Shown: in pieces, positions 36,282-48,000 of the stretch
How the letters are laid out: every line of letters starts with the position of its first letter
Numbering within the stretch: position 1 is the first letter of the stretch
DNA from: Luidia sarsii
Taxonomy: Eukaryota > Echinodermata > Asteroidea > Paxillosida > Luidiidae
Assembly (NCBI GenBank): GCA_949987565.1
Contig: OX465107.1
Coordinates: 5,001 to 69,000, forward strand
Length of the DNA stretch: 64,000 nt
Direction: 5' to 3'
Notes under the pieces: generated by a model
The model's database searches: none
Told to the model about the DNA's origin: nothing
What the model saw: the letters and a program-made list of their open reading frames with translations, nothing else
Translations under genes and position numbers: made by a program

Positions 36282-36405
36282 TAGCGCCACCAATAGTTGG
36301 GAACTCGTCAATCAGATAGACTGCAAGTTGTAAAGGGCGCCACCAATAGTTGGGAAGTCTTCAATCAGGAGACTGTTGCTTGTAAAGAGCGCCACCAAGC
36401 AAGAG
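36282..36405. repeat. About 53-bp tandem repeat, 2.3 copies
   Basis: gcgccaccaatagttgggaa occurs at about 36284 and 36337, and a partial gcgccaccaagc at about 36389, with tcaatcag...gactg...ttgtaaag between. A 77-codon open frame beginning at 36100 runs into it but shows no recognisable domain. Confidence 0.8.
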
Positions 36406-36773
36406 GAAGTGAGGCCCACAGGGTCCTTTAAAATGACAGCAGCCTGACTGTCTTGCACGCATTCCTAGGAAATGCCCGTTTGCACCAAGTCCAAAACAAA
36501 CTTAGCAGATTGAAATGATATCAGTATTAATTTTTCAATTTCTCTAATGTGAATTTTGTGCAAAAGTTCTTAGTAATAATTATTTTCCTTTATTCATTGG
36601 ACTTAATTTACAGAGGTGCATCCCCGAACTTTACACCAATATAAGTTGTTTACATTTGAATGAAAACGGGGCCGTGATCCCTGGAGATAATATTAATGGT
36701 TGAATACATTAACTGGCGTCCCATACCGGAAAAGACTTATTGAATATTATTATTTTGGGAAGGTCAATAATCA
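36406..36773. other. AT-rich DNA with a short third copy of the segmental duplicate
   Basis: At about 36490-36560 the strings caaaacaaac, gcagattgaaatgatatcagt and tttttcaatttct repeat the start of the duplicates at about 11410 and 37390. The rest holds nothing recognisable. Confidence 0.5.
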
Positions 36774-36850
36774 GAGGGTGAGATAGCTCGTTCAGGTGGT
36801 AAGAGTGCTGGTTCGCAAAACCAGAGGTCTTGGATTCGAGTGTAGGTTTC
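36774..36850 (+). pseudogene. tRNA-derived sequence (tRNA pseudogene or SINE head)
   Basis: tagctcgttcaggtgg at about 36784 resembles a tRNA D-arm/A box. ctggt-tcgcaaa-accag at about 36808-36824 forms a perfect 5-bp anticodon stem with a 7-base loop whose middle triplet is GCA (cysteine). ggattcgagt at about 36832 resembles the T-loop/B box. The T stem pairs poorly and the 3' flank does not pair with the 5' ggtgaga, so a functional tRNA is unlikely. A tRNA-derived SINE head or decayed tRNA is the best reading. Confidence 0.5.
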
Positions 36851-37117
36851 AAATAATTATAGTTCCCAGTTATTTTCTTCTCCATTTTTTAACGTTTGAC
36901 TTTTTTTAAATAATACATGAATTTGTGGACAGTTTTCTTTAGCTTAGCTATTATTTATCAAAACAACCCAATAATTATGGCATAAATATTACACTTCTTG
37001 ACCCCTATTTTTCAACAACTCGACTTAACGGATGTGACTATAGTGACGTAATGCTGTTGGTTCCTTAGTGGGCTACCGATTGTGTATAATAGTTGATTTG
37101 AAAGAGGGGATGCTGAA

Positions 37118-37356
37118 GGGCGGGTCAGCTGAGGTGAAATTTCTCCTTTTCCCACAAACGTAAGTAAAACAAATGACCAGTATTGAAATCTGTGATTCTC
37201 ACTTAATCCAAACAGGAGCACATGAAACGGTTTAACGTTTTGGGGGTAAAATCTGGGGATTTCGGTCGGGGGTAGTCGAAAAAACGTTAACGGACCGTGT
37301 TTCCCTCAATTTACTTTTAAAAAAGGGCTACTGTTAGGGTCCAAGTTACTCGGACT
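37118..37356. mobile_element. Fold-back element fragment, single arm
   Basis: Follows the right arm of the 62781-63540 element in order: gtcagctgaggtgaaatttctcctttt, acgtaagtaaaacaaa, tgaccagtattgaaatctgtgattctca, an acggttt block, a gggggtaaaatctggg block, and gggtccaagttactcggact at the end. Only one arm is present, with internal changes, so it cannot fold on itself. Confidence 0.65.
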
Positions 37357-37374
37357 TTATGCAATGCCCATGCG

Positions 37375-38130
37375 CACCACTTAGAAGAATTCAAAACAAA
37401 CAAAAACGCAGATTGAAATGATATCAGTTTCAATTTTTCAATTTCTTTATTGAGAATCAAGTTGGCTTTGTCAGAGCTCAGTTATCACTTATACATCATA
37501 ATGAAATCCTTTATACATTTAATAGCTCACAGCGGTCTGAAAAAGGGCGCCCTCTTTGACCTGGGAAAGGCGAAAAACAGATCAAACATTCAAAGCAATC
37601 CGATCTGAAAATTCCTTTCCGACCCTCCTGAGAGCGATCAAGCATTACAGCTCCAGGTCAAAGGGGCTTCTTACATCAACAGTACTGTTTACATAAATGT
37701 CATGAATATTCATCACCATCTTAATTACCATCTCAACATTAATTATTTAAATTCAATTACCATAATTAACACAATACCATAATATTAACATAACTGCCAT
37801 AATTATTAACCATAAACAAGTTACTCTGTGGTACGTAAAATGTTTGATTGCTCGATCAAAGTACTTCAGTTTTCTTTTGCTTTTGAGATGATCATTTCAG
37901 AATATCCCATCAATCTAAGACCAAGCAGGCTTTGTTTCTTCTATGATTTGAGGGTGACAGTGCAAGAGTGTAATTGGGGGAAAGAGTAGAGAGAAAGATG
38001 TGGGTGCAAAAAAATGAAAGAGATAGGTCAATGATTGACCTGGCTGAGAGAAGATATGGGTGCAAAGATGATGGAGAGAGAAGATCGAAACAAAGTCTGC
38101 CGTTGAAGGACTTCATTTGCATAAGCGTTG
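37375..38130. repeat. Segmental duplicate, copy II (pairs with 11391-12300)
   Basis: Same order of landmarks as 11391-12300. Copy II is shorter because of scattered indels. It lies just 3' of the copy II terminal exon, mirroring the arrangement in copy I. Nothing coding was found within it. Confidence 0.8.
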
Positions 38131-38283
38131 ACTCAAATTGAACTATACCACAGAGAAACTCTTTTATATTTTATTATACAATGAACTAATTGAATTAATT
38201 TTAATGAAAAATATTTGATAATGATAATCTAAAGTTACATCCAAGATCCAATCTAATTTTCAGGAAGTGGTCGTGGCTGCCGT

Positions 38284-38359
38284 TCAGTTGAAGTCCCTTT
38301 CCACTGCCTCTGATGAAGAGCTGATATGTGGCTGCACCAGGGTATCCATGTTGTCCATT
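38284..38359 (-). CDS. Candidate terminal exon, gene-family copy II
   Basis: Minus strand: acceptor cttttgtctcag at 38360 and above, then a frame reading DTLVQPHISSSSEAVERDFN and ending in TGA at 38284-38286. The paralogue at 12806-12880 keeps the same frame with a one-codon deletion and ends in TAG at the same place. An overlapping frame is also open (YPGAATYQLFIRGSGK) but is not shared with the paralogue. Likely the last coding exon of a multi-exon minus-strand gene whose other exons lie at higher coordinates. Product unknown. Confidence 0.45.
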
Positions 38360-38608
38360 CTGAGACAAAAGAAAAGTATGAAGAAATGTCTTAGTCATTG
38401 TAAACCTTAAAGATCTAAGTACAGGGTAACAGGAAAATTCGAAGAGGATGTTAGACTGACTATAGTTTAGGTTTCAATCAGCATTCGGGCAAAATGCCAA
38501 GTGGATATCAGAAAATTGACAATAAAGTCCCAAAGCAGGCTACATGAAGCCTCTGGAGGAGTACAGAATGAGTAGATGACAAGTCATTCCTACAAGGCAC
38601 AAACTCAC

Positions 38609-38711
38609 CTCAATATGACCTCAGGAGCATCTTCAGTCACTGCAGTTTTCCTCACTCCAAGTTCCTTGAGCATCGTCGCCAATGGTTGTCCGTAGAACCT
38701 TCAAGTGGATC
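38609..38711 (-). CDS. Candidate internal exon type A', copy II
   Basis: Minus strand: acceptor gatttgaattcag, or an internal acceptor cttgaag (exon then ends at 38698, 90 bp); donor gtgagttt at 38601-38608. With the internal acceptor the frame reads FYGQPLATMLKELGVRK followed by TAVTEDAPEVI, with no stop. The homologous exon at 62190-62270 (81 bp) reads FYRQPSQTMLKELGVRK and differs by an in-frame 9-bp deletion. Frame-preserving change between distant copies supports protein coding. The exon is phase-symmetric (one base, whole codons, two bases). No known family recognised. Confidence 0.45.
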
Positions 38712-39019
38712 CTGAATTCAAATCAAACAAATAATCCGATGTCTTATTAACTTTGTAATATCCGATATCCTCGAAGCCTACCATGGAAATATTTGGAGCA
38801 AACATCGATGTTACCCTTCACACCTGTCAGGTATCAGCACAATATGTGTCCATGGATAACTGATATATTTTGAGGTTCTAGTGATGATAAATCAAGTTGG
38901 TCCAAAAGGGATATCACAACAGTTTTTTAAATCTTGTCTTGACGGTGTCTGTATCAAAATTGTGTCTTTTTGAAGAGTTCAGGGGCTGTGCATTCATACC
39001 ATCACTCTATCTTCAAAAT

Positions 39020-39107
39020 ATAGCAGGACCTTTCGGAAAGGCAAAGTATACATTTGCCTTTGAGAAAGGTCCTCTTAGGATCAAAACGTCAGGCCCTCTA
39101 ACTATTG
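39020..39107. mobile_element. Small fold-back hairpin element, copy 2
   Basis: 20-bp arms at 39026-39045 and 39053-39072 pair at 18 of 20 positions around a 7-bp loop. The outer right flank reads aggatcaaaacgtcaggccct, the reverse complement of the left flank of the copy at 12506-12592, so the two copies are in opposite orientation. Confidence 0.6.
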
Positions 39108-39151
39108 AGATTTACTTTAGAAATTGAGAGACTGTTTAGTCTGTGACCTAC

Positions 39152-39224
39152 CTCTACAGTAGTTATCAGTCTTATCTGCGATGGTGAGCTCCTTAAACAT
39201 CTCAAGTAGGTGCTGGCATCAATC
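39152..39224 (-). CDS. Candidate internal exon type C, copy II
   Basis: Minus strand: acceptor ctccttgtgcag, donor gtaggtcac. The coding-like frame reads HLLEMFKELTIADKTDNYCR, open to the donor, but a TGA lies upstream in the same frame unless splicing starts at the internal gatgccag. A second frame of the same block is also open. Homologous to 13537-13604 and to the type C blocks of the cassette array (LLGEFKKLNIADETN). The leucine-rich helical pattern resembles that of the type A blocks, so the exons may be ancient duplicates of each other. Confidence 0.4.
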
Positions 39225-39521
39225 CTGCACAAGGAGAGACAAAGGAAAGAATTCATTAAGGTTGTAAGAACTGACAAAACTCCTGGAGAATCTCAAATTC
39301 AGTGGCAAGGGTAATGTTCAAAGCAATAGAATCTCATCTGATGTACATTTTTTTTTCAATTGCCACATTCATCTGTGGGAGACATTTTCTTTCTGATTTT
39401 GGGGCGTTGAATTAAAGCCCTCCATCAAAAAACCTTTCTTGAGTCACAGAGCTTGTATTTGTTACTGTCTTATGAACCCATGTTGAATTTCATGTGATGT
39501 ACTCTGCAACAACAGACTCAC

Positions 39522-39615
39522 CAGTCATCATTTCTCCTTCCTGCCCTCCGTTGTATTCCAGAATGGAGCACACGGCATCCTCTTGGTTGGTCACTCCACC
39601 GGACTCCTCCAAAAC
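39522..39615 (-). CDS. Candidate internal exon type B, copy II
   Basis: Minus strand: acceptor ccccttttttctgaag, donor gtgagtct at about 39516-39521. The frame is open through the exon: VLEESGGVTNQEDAVCSIL and then EYNGGQEGEMMTG. The array copies of this block have lost one base near ccggtgg/ccatgg, which shifts the frame onto a stop, and have lost the gtgagt donor. This copy therefore looks like the least damaged version. Product unknown; the peptide is acidic and probably helical. Confidence 0.45.
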
Positions 39616-39817
39616 CTTCAGAAAAAAGGGGAAGAAAAGAGAAAAAAACCTGCCGCAGACTAGGCTGGGCATCGTTATGGCAAACATTCAAAATGCAAAA
39701 TAAATCTATACTCTAGCACACCAACACTCGCACTCGGATCACCCTACAAATTTGACAAAATAAGGCCCAGCTAGAACATAACATTCTACTAGGCCTGATC
39801 TATATCTACGATCTCAC

Positions 39818-39876
39818 TTGCTTCCCAGACTTCAGCATCGTCCGTGATGAGTTTCTTCAGAAGCGTCAACTTGCGT
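39818..39876 (-). CDS. Candidate internal exon type A, copy II
   Basis: Minus strand: acceptor aaactttctttag, donor gtgagatcg. The frame reads RKLTLLKKLITDDAEVWEA with no stop. The array counterparts read FQWKLLKTTIAEDAQCLGQ and the 62.2-kb counterpart IPLKVLQTTIPDDAQGTW. All share a K-L-L-K-x-x-I-x-D-D-A pattern. The splice phase to the next exon (39522-39615) is not consistent in the best frames of both, so either a splice site is misplaced or the gene is damaged. Confidence 0.4.
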
Positions 39877-40102
39877 CTAAAGAAAGTTTAGAAAAAAGCA
39901 AAAATCATGCTCTTGAACATTTTATTATAATAATTATGGAGACTTTTCATTGTCAATCATGCAAATAATTTTTTGGAACCATAAATATAAGCTAAAGCTT
40001 GAGAATCCTGGTTGTATCACTTAATACATGAAGAAATTAAGACAAAAACCAAGAAGAGTGGTAAATGTGAGGCAATGAAGGGGGTAGAGCATGACAACTC
40101 AC

Positions 40103-40170
40103 CGAAGAGTCGTGGCATTCTTTAGTCAGTGTTCCCTTCTTGGGCTCTGTTCAGAATCCTGTTGGCACCA
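40103..40170 (-). pseudogene. Exon-like block type D, first cassette
   Basis: Minus strand: acceptor cctgccattatccag, donor gtgagttg. One frame reads GANRILNRAQEGNTD and then TAA. Another reads VPTGF, a stop, then TEPKKGTLTKECHDSS to the donor, which would be usable if splicing starts at the internal ctgaacag. Both readings are kept because the sequence does not choose between them. Confidence 0.35.
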
Positions 40171-40320
40171 CTGGATAATGGCAGGTAAGAGCTAAAGTAA
40201 AGGAAAATGAACAAAACTTGCTTTTCAGGTTTTATTGATTAGATACAATTCTCAATGGCAAAAAGCATTTTGAATGAGAATTGCTTTACGACTTGAGGGA
40301 ATGTTGAGTCTATTACACAC

Positions 40321-40385
40321 CTCTAGTTAGTCTCATCTGCAATGTTGAGCTTCTTAAACTCCTCAAGGAGATGCTGTCAGCAATC
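40321..40385 (-). pseudogene. Exon-like block type C, first cassette
   Basis: Minus strand: acceptor cattctttag, then GATTGCTGACAG, frame LLEEFKKLNIADETN followed by TAG just before the donor gtgtgtaat. Three bases are missing relative to the 39152-39224 exon (GATAAC to AAC), an in-frame change, but the terminal TAG would stop translation. Confidence 0.35.
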
Positions 40386-42067
40386 CTAAAGAATGAGAAA
40401 CAAAAAAGACAGAAAAATGTTCAATACAATTTCAAGAACTGATCAAACTCTTTGGGAACAATCTCTCTAACAAGAATCTGAAACCCAACAGCAACAGCAG
40501 TTGCCATAGCGACAGATACTCATCTGATTCAATGTTCATTAGATGTAGACATTTCTTTCTTAAATTTGTGGCTTTGACTTCAGCCCTCCATCCAAATAAA
40601 ATTGTCTTTTTCCTTAGAAGTTTAAATGATCGATAGAACTAAATGTTGTTTGACACAAACCTAATGGATTTGCTGTGATGTACTCCTCAAAAACAGGGTC
40701 ATCCTAGTCACCCTCCTCCCTCCGTCCCTGCAGTATCTTCCAGGATGGAGGACAAGGCATCCTCTTGGCTGGTCACTCCATGGACTGCTCACATATCTGC
40801 AGAAAAAAGGGAAGGAAAAAGAAAAAACTTGCCCCCGACAAAGCTGGGCATCATTAGTCCAACATTCAAAGGCAAAACTAACTTCTACTCTACTCTAGCA
40901 CACCACCTCTCACACTCACACCACCCTACAGATCTTACCCAATAAGGCCTGGCTAAAACTTTACATTACGCCTGATCTATACAATCTTACTTCTGTCCCA
41001 AGCATTGAGCATCCTCTGCGATGGTCGTCTTCAGGAGCTTCCACTGGAATCTGAAGAAAATAAAAATCCTTGCTTTTAAGATTTCATTGATCATGTCAAA
41101 TTTTTTCAAAGTGTACCATGACAATATTAATCATGTTAAATTAGAACCATGGATAGCAAAAGCTTTGTAATGAACTCACCGAAGAGTGGTGGAATTTTTT
41201 AATCAGTTTTTTTCTTCTTGGGCTCTGGTCAGAATCCTGTTGGCACCACTAGATAAGAGCAGGTAAGAGCTGAAGTAAAGGAAAAAGAACAAAACTTGCT
41301 CTTTAGGTTTTATTGATTAGATGCAATTTTCAATGGCAAAAAGCATTTTGAATAAGAATTGCTTTACAACTTGAGGGATTATTGAGTCTATTACACACCT
41401 CTAGTTAGTCTCATCTGCAATGTTGAGCTTCTTAAACTCCTCAAGGAGATGCTGTCAGCAATCCTGCAGAATGAGAAACAAAAAAGACAGAAAAATGTTC
41501 AATACAATTTCAAGAACTGATCAAACTCTTTGGGAACAATCTCTCTAACAAGAATCTGAAACACAACAGCAACAGCAGTTGCCATAGCGACAGATACTCA
41601 TCTGATTCAATGTTCATCAGATGTAGAAATTTCTTCCTTAAATTTGTGGCTTTGACTTCAGCCCTCCATCCAAATAAAATTGTCTTTATCCTTAGAAGTT
41701 GAAATGATTGAAAGAACTAAATGTTGTTTGACACAAACCTAATGGACTTGCTGTGATGTACTCCTCAAAAACAGGGTCATCCTAGTCACCCTCCTCCCTC
41801 CGTCCCTGCAGTATCTTCCAGGATGGAGGACAAGGCATCCTCTTGGCTGGTCACTCCATGGACTGCTCACATATCTGCAGAAAAAAGGGAAGAAAAAAGA
41901 AAAAACTTGCCCCGACAAAGCTGGGCATCATTAGTCCAACATTCAAATGCAAAACTAACTTCTACTGTACTCTAGCACACCAACTCTCACACTCACACCA
42001 CCCTAGAGATCTTACCAAATTAGGCCTGGCTAAAATTTTACATTACGCCTTATCTATACAATCTTAC

Positions 42068-42949
42068 TTCTGTCCCAAGCATTGAGCATCCTCTGCGATG
42101 GTCGTCTTCAGGAGCTTCCACTGGAATATGAAGAAAATAAAAATCCTTGCTTTTAAGATTTCATTGATGATGTCAGATATTTTCAAAGAGTACCATGACA
42201 ATATTAATCATGTTAAATTAGAACCATGGATAGCAAAAGCTTTGTAATGAACTCACCGAAGAGTGGTGGAATTTTTTAATCAGTTTTTTCTTCTTGGGCT
42301 CTGGTCAGAATCCTGTTGGCACCACTAGATAATGGCAGGTAAGAGCTGAAGTAAAGGAAAAAGAACAAAACTTGCTCTTCAGATTTTATTGATAAGATAC
42401 AATTCTCAATGGCAACAAGCATTTGAATAAGAATTGCTTGATAACTTGAGGGATTGTTGAGTCTATTACACACCTCTAGTTAGTCTCATCTGCAATGTTG
42501 AGCTTCTTAAACTCCCCAAGGAGGTGCAGTCAGCAATCCTGCAGAATGAGAAACAAAAAAGACAGAAAAATGTTCAATACAATTTCAAGAACTGATCAAA
42601 CTCTTTGGGAAAGATCTCTCTAACAAGAATCTGAAACCCAACAGCAACAGCAGTTGCCATAGCGACAGATACTCATCTGATTCAATGTTCATCAGATGTA
42701 GAAATTTCTTTCTTAAATTAGTGGCTTTGACTTCAGCCCTCCATCCAAATAAAATTGTCTTTATCCTTAGGAGTTGAAATGATTGATAGAACTAAATGTT
42801 GTTTGACACAAACCTAATGGACTTGCTGTGATGTACTCCTCAAAAACAGGGTCATCCTAGTCACCCTCCTCCCTCCGTCCCTGCAGTATCTTCCAGGATG
42901 GAGGACAAGGCATCCTCTTGGCTGGTCACTCCATGGACTGCTCACATAT
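42068..42949 (-). pseudogene. Representative four-exon cassette (B-C-D-A)
   Basis: Minus-strand order: B 42814-42949 (acceptor tttttctgcag, donor gtttgtgtc; frame VTSQEDALSSILED broken by a 1-bp deletion, with stops on both sides). C 42474-42538 (acceptor cattctgcag, donor gtgtgtaat; HLLGEFKKLNIADETN-type peptide then TAG). D 42257-42324 (acceptor attatctag, donor gtgagttc; GANRILTRAQEEKTD then stop). A 42068-42127 (LLKTTIAEDAQCLGQK, donor gtaagattg; the acceptor cttcag is mutated to cttcat here). The intervening 150-400 bp are AT-rich and intron-like. The same layout holds in the other units. Confidence 0.5.
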
Positions 42950-45047
42950 CTGCAGAAAAAAGGGAAGAAAAAAGAAAAAACTTGCCCCGACAAAGCTGGG
43001 CATCATTAGTCCAACATTCAAATGCAAAACTAACTTCTACTGTACTCTAGCACACCAACTCTCACACTCACACCACCCTAGAGATCTTACCAAATTAGGC
43101 CTGGCTAAAATTTTACATTACGCCTTATCTATACAATCTTACTTCTGTCCCAAGCATTGAGCATCCTCTGCGATGGTCGTCTTCAGGAGCTTCCACTGGA
43201 ATATGAAGAAAATAAAAATCCTTGCTTTTAAGATTTCATTGATGATGTCAGATATTTTCAAAGAGTACCATGACAATATTAATCATGTTAAATTAGAACC
43301 ATGGATAGCAAAAGCTTTGTAATGAACTCACCGAAGAGTGGTGGAATTTTTTAATCAGTTTTTTCTTCTTGGGCTCTGGTCAGAATCCTGTTGGCACCAC
43401 TAGATAATGGCAGGTAAGAGCTGAAGTAAAGGAAAAAGAACAAAACTTGCTCTTCAGATTTTATTGATAAGATACAATTCTCAATGGCAACAAGCATTTG
43501 AATAAGAATTGCTTGATAACTTGAGGGATTGTTGAGTCTATTACACACCTCTAGTTAGTCTCATCTGCAATGTTGAGCTTCTTAAACTCCCCAAGGAGGT
43601 GCAGTCAGCAATCCTGCAGAATGAGAAACAAAAAAGACAGAAAAATGTTCAATACAATTTCAAGAACTGATCAAACTCTTTGGGAAAGATCTCTCTAACA
43701 AGAATCTGAAACCCAACAGCAACAGCAGTTGCCATAGCGACAGATACTCATCTGATTCAATGTTCATCAGATGTAGAAATTTCTTTCTTAAATTAGTGGC
43801 TTTGACTTCAGCCCTCCATCCAAATAAAATTGTCTTTATCCTTAGGAGTTGAAATGATTGATAGAACTAAATGTTGTTTGACACAAACCTAATGGACTTG
43901 CTGTGATGTACTCCTCAAAAACAGGGTCATCCTAGTCACCCTCCTCCCTCCGTCCCTGCAGTATCTTCCAGGATGGAGGACAAGGCATCCTCTTGGCTGG
44001 TCACTCCATGGACTGCTCACATATCTGCAGAAAAAAGGGAAGAAAAAAGAAAAAACTTGCCCCGACAAAGCTGGGCATCATTAGTCCAACATTCAAATGC
44101 AAAACTAACTTCTACTCTACTCTAGCACACCAACTCTCACACTCACACCACCCTAGAGATCTTACCAAATTAGGCCTGGCTAAAATTTTACATTACGCCT
44201 TATCTATACAATCTTACTTCTGTCCCAAGCATTGAGCATCCTCTGCGATGGTCGTCTTCAGGAGCTTCCACTGGAATATGAAGAAAATAAAAATCCTTGC
44301 TTTTAAGATTTCATTGATGATGTCAGATATTTTCAAAGAGTACCATGACAATATTAATCATGTTAAATTAGAACCATGGATAGCAAAAGCTTTGTAATGA
44401 ACTCACCGAAGAGTGGTGGAATTTTTTAATCAGTTTTTTCTTCTTGGGCTCTGGTCAGAATCCTGTTGGCACCACTAGATAATGGCAGGTAAGAGCTGAA
44501 GTAAAGGAAAAAGAACAAAACTTGCTCTTCAGATTTTATTGATAAGATACAATTCTCAATGGCAACAAGCATTTGAATAAGAATTGCTTGATAACTTGAG
44601 GGATTGTTGAGTCTATTACACACCTCTAGTTAGTCTCATCTGCAATGTTGAGCTTCTTAAACTCCCCAAGGAGGTGCAGTCAGCAATCCTGCAGAATGAG
44701 AAACAAAAAAGACAGAAAAATGTTCAATACAATTTCAAGAACTGATCAAACTCTTTGGGAAAGATCTCTCTAACAAGAATCTGAAACCCAACAGCAACAG
44801 CAGTTGCCATAGCGACAGATACTCATCTGATTCAATGTTCATCAGATGTAGAAATTTCTTTCTTAAATTAGTGGCTTTGACTTCAGCCCTCCATCCAAAT
44901 AAAATTGTCTTTATCCTTAGGAGTTGAAATGATTGATAGAACTAAATGTTGTTTGACACAAACCTAATGGACTTGCTGTGATGTACTCCTCAAAAACAGG
45001 GTCATCCTAGTCACCCTCCTCCCTCCGTCCCTGCAGTATCTTCCAGG

Positions 45048-48000
45048 ATGGAGGACAAGGCATCCTCTTGGCTGGTCACTCCATGGACTGCTCACATATC
45101 TGCAGAAAAAAGGGAAGAAAAAAGAAAAAACTTGCCCCCGACAAAGCTGGGCATCATTAGTCCAACATTCAAATGCAAAACTAACTTCTACTCTACTCTA
45201 GCACACCAACTCTCACACTCACACCACCCTAGAGATCTTACCAAATTAGGCCTGGCTAAAATTTTACATTACGCCTTATCTATACAATCTTACTTCTGTC
45301 CCAAGCATTGAGCATCCTCTGCGATGGTCGTCTTCAGGAGCTTCCACTGGAATATGAAGAAACTAAAAATCCTTGCTTTTAAGATTTCATTGATGATGTC
45401 AGATATTTTCAAAGAGTACCATGACAATATTAATCATGTTAAATTAGAACTATGGATAGCAAAAGCTTTGTAATGAACTCACTGAAGAGTGGTGGAATTT
45501 TTTAATCAGTGTTCCCTTCTTGGGCTCTGGTCAGAATCCTGTTGGCATCACTGGATAATGGCAGGTAAGAGCTGAAGTAAAGGAAAAAGATCAAAACTTG
45601 CTCTTCAGATTTTATTGATAAGATACAATTCTCAATGGCAACAAGCATTTGAATAAGAATTGCTTGATAACTTGAGGGATTGTTGAGTCTATTACACACC
45701 TCTAGTTAGTCTCATCTGCAATGTTGAGCTTCTTAAACTCCCCAAGGAGGTGCTGTCAGCAATCCTGCAGAATGAGAAACAAAAAAGACAGAAAAATGTT
45801 CAATACAATTTCAAGAACTGATCAAACTCTTTGGAAAGATCTCTCTAACAAGAATCTGAAACCCAACAGCAACAGCAGTTGCCATAGCGACAGATACTCA
45901 TCTGATTCAATGTTCATCAGATGTAGAAATTTCTTTCTTAAATTTGTGGCTTTGACTTCAGCCCTCCATCCAAATAAAAGTGTCTTTATCCTTAGAAGTT
46001 GAAATGATCAATAGAACTAAATGTTGTTTTGACACAAACCTAATGGATTTGCTGTGATGTACTCCTCAAAAACAGGGTCATCCTAGTCACCCTCCTCCCT
46101 CCGTCCCTGCAGTATCTTCCAGGATGGAGGACAAGGCATCCTCTTGGCTGGTCACTCCATGGACTGCTCACATATCTGCAGAAAAAAGGGAAGAAAAAAG
46201 AAAAAACTTGCCCCCGGCAAAGCTGGGCATCATTAGTCCAACATTCAAATGCAAAACTAACTTCTACTCTACTCTAGCACACCAACTCTCACACTCACAC
46301 CACCCTAGAGATCTTACCAAATTAGGCCTGGCTAAAACTTTACATTACGCCTTATCTATACAATCTTACTTCTGTCCCAAGCATTGAGCATCCTCTGCGA
46401 TGGTCGTCTTCAGGAGCTTCCACTGGAATATGAAGAAAATAAAAATCCTTGCTTTTAAGATTTCATTGATGATGTCAGATATTTTCAAAGAGTACCATGA
46501 CAATATTAATCATGTTAAATTAGAACCATGGATAGCAAAAGCTTTGTAATGAACTCACCGAAGAGTGGTGGAATTTTTTAATCAGTTTTTTCTTCTTGGG
46601 CTCTGGTCAGAATCCTGTTGGCACCACTAGATAATGGCAGGTAAGAGCTGAAGTAAAGGAAAAAGAACAAAACTTGCTCTTCAGATTTTATTGATAAGAT
46701 ACAATTCTCAATGGCAACAAGCATTTGAATAAGAATTGCTTGATAACTTGAGGGATTGTTGAGTCTATTACACACCTCTAGTTAGTCTCATCTGCAATGT
46801 TGAGCTTCTTAAACTCCCCAAGGAGGTGCAGTCAGCAATCCTGCAGAATGAGAAACAAAAAAGACAGAAAAATGTTCAATACAATTTCAAGAACTGATCA
46901 AACTCTTTGGGAAAGATCTCTCTAACAAGAATCTGAAACCCAACAGCAACAGCAGTTGCCATAGCGACAGATACTCATCTGATTCAATGTTCATCAGATG
47001 TAGAAATTTCTTTCTTAAATTAGTGGCTTTGACTTCAGCCCTCCATCCAAATAAAATTGTCTTTATCCTTAGGAGTTGAAATGATTGATAGAACTAAATG
47101 TTGTTTGACACAAACCTAATGGACTTGCTGTGATGTACTCCTCAAAAACAGGGTCATCCTAGTCACCCTCCTCCCTCCGTCCCTGCAGTATCTTCCAGGA
47201 TGGAGGACAAGGCATCCTCTTGGCTGGTCACTCCATGGACTGCTCACATATCTGCAGAAAAAAGGGAAGAAAAAAGAAAAAACTTGCCCCCGACAAAGCT
47301 GGGCATCATTAGTCCAACATTCAAATGCAAAACTAACTTCTACTCTACTCTAGCACACCAACTCTCACACTCACACCACCCTAGAGATCTTACCAAATTA
47401 GGCCTGGCTAAAATTTTACATTACGCCTTATCTATACAATCTTACTTCTGTCCCAAGCATTGAGCATCCTCTGCGATGGTCGTCTTCAGGAGCTTCCACT
47501 GGAATATGAAGAAACTAAAAATCCTTGCTTTTAAGATTTCATTGATGATGTCAGATATTTTCAAAGAGTACCATGACAATATTAATCATGTTAAATTAGA
47601 ACTATGGATAGCAAAAGCTTTGTAATGAACTCACTGAAGAGTGGTGGAATTTTTTAATCAGTGTTCCCTTCTTGGGCTCTGGTCAGAATCCTGTTGGCAT
47701 CACTGGATAATGGCAGGTAAGAGCTGAAGTAAAGGAAAAAGATCAAAACTTGCTCTTCAGATTTTATTGATAAGATACAATTCTCAATGGCAACAAGCAT
47801 TTGAATAAGAATTGCTTGATAACTTGAGGGATTGTTGAGTCTATTACACACCTCTAGTTAGTCTCATCTGCAATGTTGAGCTTCTTAAACTCCCCAAGGA
47901 GGTGCTGTCAGCAATCCTGCAGAATGAGAAACAAAAAAGACAGAAAAATGTTCAATACAATTTCAAGAACTGATCAAACTCTTTGGAAAGATCTCTCTAA

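Noticed and set aside
36100..36333. 77-codon frame on + at 36.1 kb
   Set aside because: It runs into a 53-bp tandem repeat, has no splice context or recognisable domain, and fits chance.
36774..36850. Functional tRNA-Cys gene
   Set aside because: The anticodon arm is good but the acceptor stem and T stem do not pair.
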